DNA of 35,896 nt from contig CAOJBM010000009.1 in NCBI GenBank assembly GCA_948329525.1, positions 1 to 35,896 of the forward strand, given 5' to 3'. Below are positions 14,658-22,525 of this stretch, piece after piece. This DNA comes from an uncultured Mycoplasmatota bacterium. GTDB lineage: Bacteria > Bacillota_I > Bacilli_A > RF39 > UBA660. The notes under the pieces are model-generated. The model searched no databases. It saw only the letters and a program-made list of their open reading frames with translations, and was not told where the DNA came from. Within the stretch, counting starts at the first letter, position 1. Each line of letters opens with the position of its first letter. Made by a program: the position numbers and the translations under genes.

Positions 14658-15381
14658 CAACTCGAATAACTGTATTATTAATGTAACTAGCTTCTTCACT
14701 TGCTAAAAAGAAAATAACATTGGCAATTTCTTTAGCTTCTCCTAAACGTTTAACAAAAATTTTTGCTTCTTCACTTTTGATAAATTCTTCATCTAAATCT
14801 TTTATTTCATTTTCCGTCGCAATAAATCCAGGAGCAACAGAGTTTACTCGCACGAAAGGTGCAAACTGAAAAGCTAAGTTATGAGTAAGAGATATTAAAG
14901 CTGCTTTCGAAGCATCGTAATCTAGAGACATTGGATAATATTTATCTATCCCGTTTGTTGAAGAAACATTAATTATAACTCCTTCTTTTTGTTCATACAT
15001 CAGCTCTCCAATTTTTTTTGATAAATAAAAAGGAGCAATTAAATTAGTATCAATTGTCTTTTTAAAATTAGCCACTGTTTTATCTTGAAATAACGTATCT
15101 ATTGCAATAGCAGCATTATTGATTAAAATATCAATTCTTTTAAACTCTGATAAAATCTTATTAATCATTTCATCTACTTCATCTTGTTTTGTAATATCAG
15201 CTTCAATAACTAGTGACTTAGCTCCTAATTTAGTAATGTCTTCTTGTAATTTGTAAGCTTCTTTCATACTTGTGTTATAATTTATTACTACTCTACATTT
15301 TTCTTCAGCAAATTTTTTAATAGTTGCTGCTCCAATTCCTTGAGCTCCCCCTGTAACTAGAACCACTTTATCTTTTAACAT
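14641..15381 (-). CDS. Short-chain dehydrogenase/reductase, FabG-like
   Basis: The 246-residue classical SDR has VTGGAQGIGAAT (residues 9-20) as the dinucleotide site, ADITK for adenine contact, INNAA (88-92), the catalytic serine in NVSST, and Tyr155-x3-Lys159 in DYDASKAAL. VNSVAPGFIATE and the terminal IRVDGGTY are typical of FabG-type 3-oxoacyl-ACP reductases. Many such homologues act on other ketones or sugars, and no fatty-acid genes are nearby, so the substrate is open. AGGTGA precedes the ATG. Gene spacing (8 nt upstream, 17-nt overlap downstream) puts it in the minus-strand cluster. Confidence 0.88.
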   Translation of the reverse strand: MLKDKVVLVTGGAQGIGAATIKKFAEEKCRVVINYNTSMKEAYKLQEDITKLGAKSLVIEADITKQDEVDEMINKILSEFKRIDILINNAAIAIDTLFQDKTVANFKKTIDTNLIAPFYLSKKIGELMYEQKEGVIINVSSTNGIDKYYPMSLDYDASKAALISLTHNLAFQFAPFVRVNSVAPGFIATENEIKDLDEEFIKSEEAKIFVKRLGEAKEIANVIFFLASEEASYINNTVIRVDGGTY

Positions 15382-15389
15382 TTTATCAC

Positions 15390-16296
15390 CTATTTTACAT
15401 TAAGAATTTCTTTAACTTGTTTAATGGATAAATTAGTACTTTTAGAAATTAGATTTAATGTAGCTCCATTTTTGAATAATGACTTAATCATATCAATCTT
15501 AGTTTTCTCTTCACCTTGTTTAATACCTTGTTCTATCCCATCTTGATACCATTGCTCATTACTTGCTTTTTCATAATCATATGCTTCCCCAAAAATTGGT
15601 TCTTTTATTACTTCTTTTGCTTCCTCAATATACTCTCTCACTATGGCCACCTTTTTCATTATTTTATCTAACTTCTCTATATCTCTTTCGACTAAAGAAT
15701 AGGTATATTTCTCTAATTCCGTTAAACTTTCTATGCCTTTAGTGTAACATTTTTCTAATAAATTGGGAAGTACTACATTTATAATTACAATCTTTTTTGT
15801 TAAAACTATTCCTTCTTTATTTCTTATATAAAACACATCTATTATTTTTTTACTCTCTTTATATGCAAAATTATTAAAATTTATCTGGAAAACCATATTA
15901 AAATCATATTCTTCTCCACTAATATTTTGATAATATAACTTAAATACATATCCTAAATTTCTTTCATATGTTTTTATATCTTTATTATTATTTACCTCAA
16001 TATTTATATACGCTCCATTTATCTTAGCAACAAAATCACTTCTTTCTCCTTTAGCATTTCTTCTCTTTTTTGTTAACTCATTAGTTATTAATTTCATATT
16101 CCTAAGTAATTCTTCATATTTTAACTTTGTTAACAATGAATAAGCTGAATACTTTATTCTTTTTTCAGTTTGAAACATTGTTTTAAACATTGTATCCGAT
16201 ACTATTGATGGTTTATCTTTATACTTTGTAATGTAAATCACTTAAAGATATTACTTTTTCAGCATTTACTTCAACTATAAGTTCTTCTTTTAGCAT
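15390..16296 (-). pseudogene. Frameshifted PD-(D/E)XK (Rpn-type) transposase-like nuclease
   Basis: The main frame (15390-16241) encodes about 283 residues of an Rpn/PD-(D/E)XK transposase-family protein. It contains PSIVSDTMFKTMFQTEKRIK, the nuclease core SDFVAKINGAYINIEVNNNK (D...E-x-N), and a C-terminal tail with EQGIKQGEEKTK and a small helix-turn-helix-like end. The natural start seems to be the ATG at 16296, which has GAGG 8 nt upstream. It reads MLKEELIVEVNAEKVISLSD but is in another frame and stops at 16219. The GTG at 16241 has no binding site and its frame is blocked by TAA just upstream. A single-nucleotide indel near 16219-16241 would join the two. Such proteins promote RecA-independent recombination in other bacteria. 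Confidence 0.75.
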
Positions 16297-16323
16297 TTTT
16301 TAAACCTCATATAATTATTTTTT

Positions 16324-16497
16324 ATCTATTATTCACTATATCCACGAATATTTTTTAGTATTTAAAGACTTAAGAATCTTTAAGTAAACTTATAAATGGT
16401 ATAGGGTAAATTTATCTTTTAAAATAGAAAGTAGGTGAAAGTTTTTCTTAAGTCTAATACTAAATTTTTAAATATTCGTGAATACAATGAATAATAG
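16324..16497. repeat. Inverted-repeat mini-element (MITE-like), copy A
   Basis: Imperfect inverted repeats of about 50 bp occupy 16326-16376 and 16445-16497. Each arm contains CTATTATTCA, CACGAATATTT, TTTAGTATT and AGACTTAAGAA. The element is flanked by direct repeats TTATTTTTT (16315-16323 and 16498-16506), a possible 9-bp target duplication, although low-complexity. It lies just upstream of the frameshifted Rpn-type gene. The core TATTnAnGAATATTT recurs in the element at 22366-22513. No coding capacity. Between 16507 and 16658 I see nothing else of note. Confidence 0.7.
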
Positions 16498-16658
16498 TTA
16501 TTTTTTCCTCCCTTCACCCTTATTACTACACCATAGAAGTCTAATTTCCTCTTTTTTTTTGTGAAATTTCTTAAAAATTTTCTTTAATTCTTACAAAAAA
16601 GGCTTTTTTGCAAAGATTTTAATAATTTACACAATCTATAAAATTACTATTTTTAAAG

Positions 16659-16687
16659 TTGTAAATAATATGCTTTTACGTTATAAT
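16659..16687 (+). promoter_or_regulatory. Promoter of the DUF3592-phosphoketolase operon
   Basis: TTGTAA (16659-16664) and TATAAT (16682-16687) are separated by 17 nt, with a predicted start about 22 nt before the ATG at 16716. This is one of the best sigma-A-type promoters in the window. Confidence 0.75.
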
Positions 16688-16715
16688 TAAGTTAATATAA
16701 GAGAGGTTGGTTAAC

Positions 16716-17156
16716 ATGAAAAAAGCGAAAATTTTATTTTTTATTTGTTTTGCAGTAGCAATATCTGGAGTATTTTTATTAAGTTTTTATCTTACTAATA
16801 TTATAACTTTTATGGTTAGATATAATAGTTATAGTCAAATACAAGGGAAAATTGTTGGTTATACAATAAATGATAATGGAGAAAAGGCAAAAGTTATTAA
16901 TTATACAGTTAATGAAAAAGAATATCAAGTATTATCTACTTTTAGCAAAGACGAACCCCAACAAATCGGTTATTCTATTCTTGTAAGATACGATAAAGAA
17001 CATCCAAATATGTATATCTTAGGTGATGAACAATTACCCTTTATTAAAGTTACTGCTGGGCTTATTTTAGCTATTGTTGGAATTAGTGGAATGGGTATGA
17101 ATTATAAAAAACTTAAAAAGAAAAATGAAGTTATAGAAGAACAAAAAGGTGAATAA
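16716..17156 (+). CDS. DUF3592-like two-helix membrane protein
   Basis: This protein of 146 residues has an N-terminal membrane helix (about 6-32, [20 protein letters not shown]) and an extracytoplasmic domain: [28 protein letters not shown], then [20 protein letters not shown] second helix follows (about 109-128) with a Lys-rich cytosolic tail. The sequence pattern (a 'V.Y.v.g..Y' domain followed by 'v.Yd..nP') is that of DUF3592, function unknown. The ATG at 16716 has GAGAGG 9 nt upstream; the track frame could begin at a TTG at 16707 inside that spacing. The stop is 2 nt before the phosphoketolase ATG, so the two are translationally coupled. Confidence 0.75.
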   Translation: MKKAKILFFICFAVAISGVFLLSFYLTNIITFMVRYNSYSQIQGKIVGYTINDNGEKAKVINYTVNEKEYQVLSTFSKDEPQQIGYSILVRYDKEHPNMYILGDEQLPFIKVTAGLILAIVGISGMGMNYKKLKKKNEVIEEQKGE

Positions 17157-17158
17157 AT

Positions 17159-19510
17159 ATGTCAAAAGTACTTCTTGAAACGGAACTTAATGTTTTAAAT
17201 AAATATTTTAAAGCCCTAAATTATTTAAGCGTGGGACAACTATATTTATTAGATAATCCGTTATTAAAAAGAAAACTAGTAAAAAGTGATATTAAGAAAA
17301 AAATTGTTGGTCATTGGGGTACAGTTCCAGGCCAAAATTTTATTTTTACCCATTGTAATAGAGTAATTAATAAATATGATTTAAACATGCTTATGGTAGT
17401 TGGTCCAGGCCATGGTGGTAATGCATTTGTTAGTAATACATACTTAGAAGGAACTTATAGTGAGGTATATCCAAATATTTCACAAGACGAAGAAGGAATG
17501 AAAAAACTATTTAAACAGTTTTCTTTTCCAGGTGGTATTAGTAGTCATGTTGCTCCAGAAACACCAGGTTCAATTAACGAAGGTGGCGAGCTTGGTTATA
17601 GCCTTGCTCATGCTTTTGGTGCAGTTTTTGATAACCCTAACTTAATTGCAACTTGTATTGTGGGAGATGGTGAAGCTGAAACGGCTACTTTAGCTACTTC
17701 TTGGCACTCCAATAAGTTTTTAAACCCAATCACGGATGGTGCAGTCTTACCAATTCTACATTTAAATGGTTATAAAATTAGTAATCCAACTATTTTATCA
17801 AGGATTAGTGAAAATGAACTTAAATCTTTATTTTTAGGATACGGCTGGAAACCATATATCGTTAGCGGGGATAATCCTTTGGAAATGCATGAAAAAATGG
17901 CAGCTACTATGGATGTGTGCATTGAAGAAATTAAAAACATTCAACTAACTGCAAGAAGTAAAAACATTTCTTCTCGTGTCTTATGGCCAATGATTATTTT
18001 AAGAACACCAAAAGGTTGGACAGGTCCAACTGAGGTCGATGGCAAAATTATTGAAAGTACGTTTCGTGCTCATCAAGTTCCTATTATGATGGATAAAGAA
18101 GAACATATAGAACTTTTAGAAAAATGGTTAAGAAGTTATCATCCTGAGGAATTATTTGATAATAATGGCAAGTTAGTTCCAGAATTACAAGCTTTTATTC
18201 CAAAGGGAAATAAAAGAATGGGCGCCAATCCTCACTCTAATGGTGGCAAATTACTAAGAGATTTAAGACTTCCCGATTTTCGAGATTATGGACTTAAAAT
18301 AGCTACTCCTGGGAGTATCGAAAGCTCTGATATGACTGAACTTGGCAAATTTGTAAGAGATATAATCGAATTAAATGAAGATAATAAAAACTTTCGTCTT
18401 TTTGGTCCTGATGAAACAATGAGTAATCGACTTTCTTCTGTTTTTGAAAAAACTAACAGGACTTGGAATGCTACTACTTTTAAGGCTGATGAATTTTTAA
18501 GTAGTAATGGTCGTGTTATGGACTCAATGCTTTCTGAAAACATGTGTGAAGGTTGGTTAGAAGGCTATTTACTTACAGGTAGGCATGGAGTATTCTCTTC
18601 TTACGAAGCTTTTATAAGAGTAATCGATTCAATGGCTTCGCAACATGCTAAATGGTTAAAGATATCTAAGAATTTAAGTTGGAAAGCTCCAATAGCATCC
18701 TTAAATTATTTATTAACCAGTAATGTATGGCAACAAGACCATAATGGTTATACCCATCAAGACCCAGGTTTTTTAGACCATATTGCTAATAAAAAAGCTG
18801 ATATCGTAAGAATCTATCTTCCTCCTGATACAAACTGCTTATTATCTTGCTTTGACCACTGTATAAGAAGTAAAAATTATATTAATGTCATGGTTACTTC
18901 CAAACACCCAAGACCTCAATGGTTAACAATGTCACAAGCGGTTAAGCATTGTACAATGGGAGTTAGTATTTGGGATTTTGCAAGTAATGACCAAGATAGT
19001 GAACCAGATGTTGTTATTTCTTGTGCTGGTGAAACACCAACGCTTGAAGCATTAGCAGCAGTAAGTATTTTAAAAGAAAAAACTCCCGAAATAAAAGTGC
19101 GTTTTATCAATGTTGTTGACTTAATGAAATTACAACCAAAAACAAGGCATCCTCACGGATTATCTGACGAGGAATTTAATCTTTTATTTACTAAAGATAA
19201 ACCTATTATATTTGCTTTTCACGGATATCCTACACTAATTCATGAGTTTATATATGAACGAGAGAATAAAAACTTATTCGTCGCTGGATATAATGAAGAA
19301 GGAAGCATTACTACCCCATTTGATATGCGTGTTCAAAATGAAATAGATAGATATCATTTAGTCATTGAAGTTATGAAAAAACTCCCAAATTTAGGAGCTA
19401 AAGCAACTTATATAATTAAAGAAATGAATGAAAAGTTAATTGAACATAAAGAATACATTACAACTTATGGTATTGATATGGAAGAAATTAGAAACTTTAA
19501 ATGGCAATAA
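17159..19510 (+). CDS. xfp: Phosphoketolase (xylulose-5-P/fructose-6-P)
   Basis: This 783-residue thiamine-diphosphate enzyme splits xylulose-5-phosphate (and usually fructose-6-phosphate) with phosphate to acetyl phosphate plus glyceraldehyde-3-phosphate (or erythrose-4-phosphate). It is the key step of heterolactic or bifid-type fermentation. Hallmarks are [57 protein letters not shown], and the TPP motif [20 protein letters not shown]. Also present are RTPKGWTGP, the second-domain [28 protein letters not shown] and the C-terminal [24 protein letters not shown]. The length is normal and the frame intact. AAGGTG lies 7 nt upstream of the ATG. A strong terminator follows. It provides ATP via acetate kinase, which is not in this window. 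Confidence 0.98.
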   Translation: MSKVLLETELNVLNKYFKALNYLSVGQLYLLDNPLLKRKLVKSDIKKKIVGHWGTVPGQNFIFTHCNRVINKYDLNMLMVVGPGHGGNAFVSNTYLEGTYSEVYPNISQDEEGMKKLFKQFSFPGGISSHVAPETPGSINEGGELGYSLAHAFGAVFDNPNLIATCIVGDGEAETATLATSWHSNKFLNPITDGAVLPILHLNGYKISNPTILSRISENELKSLFLGYGWKPYIVSGDNPLEMHEKMAATMDVCIEEIKNIQLTARSKNISSRVLWPMIILRTPKGWTGPTEVDGKIIESTFRAHQVPIMMDKEEHIELLEKWLRSYHPEELFDNNGKLVPELQAFIPKGNKRMGANPHSNGGKLLRDLRLPDFRDYGLKIATPGSIESSDMTELGKFVRDIIELNEDNKNFRLFGPDETMSNRLSSVFEKTNRTWNATTFKADEFLSSNGRVMDSMLSENMCEGWLEGYLLTGRHGVFSSYEAFIRVIDSMASQHAKWLKISKNLSWKAPIASLNYLLTSNVWQQDHNGYTHQDPGFLDHIANKKADIVRIYLPPDTNCLLSCFDHCIRSKNYINVMVTSKHPRPQWLTMSQAVKHCTMGVSIWDFASNDQDSEPDVVISCAGETPTLEALAAVSILKEKTPEIKVRFINVVDLMKLQPKTRHPHGLSDEEFNLLFTKDKPIIFAFHGYPTLIHEFIYERENKNLFVAGYNEEGSITTPFDMRVQNEIDRYHLVIEVMKKLPNLGAKATYIIKEMNEKLIEHKEYITTYGIDMEEIRNFKWQ

Positions 19511-19547
19511 AAACTGTGAATTAGTTTAAAATAATTCATAGTTTTTT
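19510..19547 (+). terminator. Rho-independent terminator of xfp
   Basis: A 14-bp stem with one G-T pair joins 19510-19523 to 19532-19545, followed by a T-run, immediately after the xfp stop codon. Confidence 0.88.
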
Positions 19548-19548
19548 A

Positions 19549-19695
19549 TTTACAGACTCTTTTCCTACAGATATGTCCCTATTAAAATGCCTATATTTAT
19601 CTACTAAGAATATTACAAAAAAGTGGACTGCTCCTTATCAAAATTTGGGTCCAATATTATCAGAACTATCTATAATGTTTGATAGCAGAATTTAA
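19549..19695 (+). pseudogene. C-terminal remnant of an IS256 (Mutator)-family transposase
   Basis: The 48 codons before the TAA at 19693 read FTDSFPTDMSLLKCLYLSTK, then NITKKWTAPYQNLG and PILSELSIMFDSRI. This matches the extreme C-terminus of IS256/Mutator transposases (SFPs-x-x-ALK-LYLA-x-x-NI-x-KKW-x-x-x-x-NW-x-x-x-L-x-QLAI-x-F-x-R). The catalytic part is absent, and the fragment starts directly after the xfp terminator. The stretch near 19783-19806 (AACACAGATTTTAGGACACA) resembles IS256-family terminal repeats and may be the right end of the dead element. Recognition is from pattern knowledge; no start codon with a binding site exists. Confidence 0.75.
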
Positions 19696-19735
19696 GTTCT
19701 TTGATAATTTAGAATTATATGTTACTATTTAAATA

Positions 19736-19766
19736 ACAAAAAAGAAGCAAAATATATTGCTTCTTT
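19736..19766 (-). terminator. Terminator downstream of the VWA protein gene
   Basis: A perfect 10-bp stem joins AAAGAAGCAA (19741-19750) to TTGCTTCTTT (19757-19766). On the minus strand it is followed by six Ts. It lies about 90 nt after the stop at 19855, perhaps inside the IS256 remnant. The rest of 19696-19854 holds no gene. Confidence 0.7.
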
Positions 19767-19854
19767 CGTGGAAAGTTATCATTAACACAGATTTTAGGAC
19801 ACACTCTTTTTATTTGAGAACTTTCAACAAAAATTTTTTTAAATTTACACATTC

Positions 19855-22233
19855 TTACAATTTATATATACGATTCCTTTTATCTTTAAAATAAAAACAT
19901 ATAAATATTAATATTGCACTTAAAACTATTGCTATTATAGCTGCTTTAAATCCTGTTATAGGATTATCCTCTTCTGGAGCAATATAATCTTCAGCAACAT
20001 AAGTATTTGTTATAAGATACCCTTTCTCCTCACTTCCTACAATATTTGATTTATAATTTTCTACTTCCTCTTCAAAAACTGTATATTTTATCTTTTTTCC
20101 ATCTACTTTTGATGGTAAATTTAAAAATGTATAACTCCATTCATTTTCTTCACTTAATTCTACTTCTTTTCCTACTAAAAATTCTTCATTTCCTTTTAAC
20201 CTTACTCTAATACTTTTTGGTCTTTTTTCATTAAAATCTTCATTATCTTCCCATCTTTTTTCGACTCCAATACTTGTTCTTTCTACATCCATTTCTACTG
20301 TTACTATTCCATTATTTCCTAAATAACTCTTTATTTCTAAATTATTCCAATTTGTATCTTCTAAATTTACTGATGTATGGGTTTCATTCTTTTCTTTTAA
20401 CATAGTACTATCTATTGTTTTTTTATTTACTCCATTTAAATACCAATAATTTTCACTATCTTTTATTGCTTTTGTTATGTCATTCACTACTAGATATTTA
20501 TCCTCTGTTGGCAATTCTGTTCCTACTTTATAAAATTTATGTTTCACATAATATATATTACTTGATAATGTTTCTCCATTATACTTTATATATTCACCAC
20601 TTCCATTTTTCACGTATAAATAACTCTCATCTTCATAAAAATATTTATTATTCATACTATATGGTTTATAACTTACTTCTGTTGTTCCATTTTCACTCAT
20701 TTGATAATAATTAGAATAAAATTTTACTCTAGCTATATTATCTTCTATTTTCCCATTTCTCTTTATATATTCAATTAATTTAGTATCATAATTACGATAT
20801 AACTCATAAACTTCTTCTTTTATATTTGATGAATATACTAATGTTATTGGTTTTTTCTCTTGCAATGTCGTTGTATACACTGTCCTATCAGTTAAAAACT
20901 TACTTGTTACATTATACATCGACATTGGTACTAAATTACTTGGTATTATAACTTTTATCAGATCCCCTTCTTCTATATTTTCACTTTTTGTTACTTCTAT
21001 AATTATATTACTTAAACTACTTGCTTTATTAAAAATATCATTTACGGCATTTGAATAAGTATATTTTTTTATATTACCATTTGTACTTTCTGAAACATAA
21101 GTGTAAACTGTTCCATTATACGACAATCCTTTTATTTTATTCACTTCCATATAATTACCAAGTTTATCAGTAAATATTAAATTACTCCCCTTTTCCAATG
21201 CATAACCTTTTCTTTGAATGGTTTTAATTATATCTTTAAATGCATTAATTAAATCATCTGCTGTTTTTGGTATATAATAATAGGTATTTCCTGTTTTCTC
21301 CCCTAATTCTTCTTTACTAGTGGCACCATCATAGTTTGAAGATAATGCTTGTCCTATTTTATCAATATTAGTAGTTGTTCCTCCTTTGGCATTACTATTC
21401 ATAATAACTGAATACATAACTATTTTATGATCATTTTTTAAACTATGAGCTATATTAATACTTACTTGTCCATCACTTGCTGGATAAGGTTCTCCATCCA
21501 TAAAAGTAATTATTGATGAATCAACATTTTCTCTTCCATTAGTTTGTATTTGATTTAAAGCTAAATTAAGACCTGTACTTATATATGTATCTCCCTTAGT
21601 AGTTATACCATTCACTTTTGTTTGTAATTCAGATAAGTTTGTAGTATTAACTTCACTTAAATCAAAGATTACTTTTTCAGAACCTTTAGTATTAAATGTA
21701 ACTACTGCTAATTTAAACTTTTCCTCATCACTAGATAAATTATCATTTGCTTTCGCAATTGTTTCTAATAATTCATTAATAGCATTTTTACTAGCTTGTA
21801 ATCTTGTAATCGACCCAACTTTATTATCTTTCATTGAATTTGACGCATCTTGTACTATTACAATATCTTTAACATTACCCTCTTTTAAGTTTAAATCTAT
21901 TCCTAGTGATGTAGCTGATAAAGATACTAGAAAATCTTCATCTAAATTCTTTTTAATTGTTGCATTATCTAAAGTAATATCATTAGCAAAAACTGTTTTA
22001 TCTGTCCATACACTACCTATATTATTTTCACTAATAATATTTTTATATTTTGTATTTGTTGCTGGATCTATTACTATCTCTTTATTTTCACTTATATTTA
22101 CTGCATGAGAAGTTTTAAATGTTATAGATATTATCAAACAAAAAAGTAATACTAAAAATAAATAAACATATTTATTTACTCTTTTATGATAATTCATTTG
22201 TTTTATATCTTTTATAAAATTATTTAACATCAT
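19855..22233 (-). CDS. VWA/CnaB surface adhesin with NPITG sortase signal
   Basis: The 792-residue surface protein has an N-terminal export helix (about 21-40). A von Willebrand A domain spans about 121-345, with MIDAS D129-x-S131-x-S133 (IVIVQDASNSM) and later TFMDGEPYP. A long middle region follows, then a CnaB-type Ig domain near the C-terminus: the Lys in IGVEKRWED, the Glu in YTVFEEEV and the Asn in YLITNTY form the expected isopeptide triad. The sorting signal is NPITG at 757-761, then a hydrophobic helix and the tail KDKRNRIYKL. VWA plus CnaB with a sorting signal is the layout of pilus tip adhesins, but no pilin backbone gene is adjacent. NPxTG suits class B sortase, such as that at 4369-5943. 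AGAAGG precedes the ATG. Confidence 0.88.
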   Translation of the reverse strand: MMLNNFIKDIKQMNYHKRVNKYVYLFLVLLFCLIISITFKTSHAVNISENKEIVIDPATNTKYKNIISENNIGSVWTDKTVFANDITLDNATIKKNLDEDFLVSLSATSLGIDLNLKEGNVKDIVIVQDASNSMKDNKVGSITRLQASKNAINELLETIAKANDNLSSDEEKFKLAVVTFNTKGSEKVIFDLSEVNTTNLSELQTKVNGITTKGDTYISTGLNLALNQIQTNGRENVDSSIITFMDGEPYPASDGQVSINIAHSLKNDHKIVMYSVIMNSNAKGGTTTNIDKIGQALSSNYDGATSKEELGEKTGNTYYYIPKTADDLINAFKDIIKTIQRKGYALEKGSNLIFTDKLGNYMEVNKIKGLSYNGTVYTYVSESTNGNIKKYTYSNAVNDIFNKASSLSNIIIEVTKSENIEEGDLIKVIIPSNLVPMSMYNVTSKFLTDRTVYTTTLQEKKPITLVYSSNIKEEVYELYRNYDTKLIEYIKRNGKIEDNIARVKFYSNYYQMSENGTTEVSYKPYSMNNKYFYEDESYLYVKNGSGEYIKYNGETLSSNIYYVKHKFYKVGTELPTEDKYLVVNDITKAIKDSENYWYLNGVNKKTIDSTMLKEKNETHTSVNLEDTNWNNLEIKSYLGNNGIVTVEMDVERTSIGVEKRWEDNEDFNEKRPKSIRVRLKGNEEFLVGKEVELSEENEWSYTFLNLPSKVDGKKIKYTVFEEEVENYKSNIVGSEEKGYLITNTYVAEDYIAPEEDNPITGFKAAIIAIVLSAILIFICFYFKDKRNRIYKL

Positions 22234-22365
22234 ATATATTACCTTCTTACATCTTTATTGTTAATAATATTATCCCCCCCGATTTTGGGAGCAAGATTTA
22301 TACGACTTATAAAAAAACAAAGAAGTTAATTTTGTAACCAACTCTGGTTTGATCTTCGCCTTTTA

Positions 22366-22513
22366 TTCCCCATATTGAAGAATATTTTTATTTTAGTACT
22401 TAATTTATTTATAGGAAAAAATAGTAAAATATAAAACATATGGAAGCTTGCTTTACACTTTAAAAAAAATATATATTGCACTAAAACACCAAAATATTCT
22501 TCAATACGGGGAA
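22366..22513. repeat. Inverted-repeat mini-element (MITE-like), copy B
   Basis: A 23-bp inverted repeat with one mismatch lies at both ends (22366-22388 and 22491-22513). Each arm reads TTCCCC, then A or G, then TATTGAAGAATATTTT. The 148-bp element is non-coding and lies between the VWA gene and the repeat-protein gene. The inner core TATTGAAGAATATTT, followed by TTTTAGT, is closely similar to the arms of the element at 16324-16497. No clear target duplication is visible. The remaining intergenic sequence from 22234 to 22365 shows a short AACCA/TGGTT hairpin and nothing else I can name. Confidence 0.65.
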
Positions 22514-22525
22514 GTAATGATATTT

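Noticed and set aside
16498-16658. A gene or structured RNA in the stretch before the DUF3592 operon.
   Set aside because: Only low-complexity AT runs and a tiny AAAAAAG/CTTTTTT dyad are present; no ORF or riboswitch-like conserved core.
20415-20714. Plus-strand ORFs of 60-100 residues inside the adhesin and repeat-protein genes (e.g. 20415-20714, 23125-23331, 23485-23730).
   Set aside because: They are Leu/Tyr/His-rich mirror frames of real minus-strand genes without binding sites.
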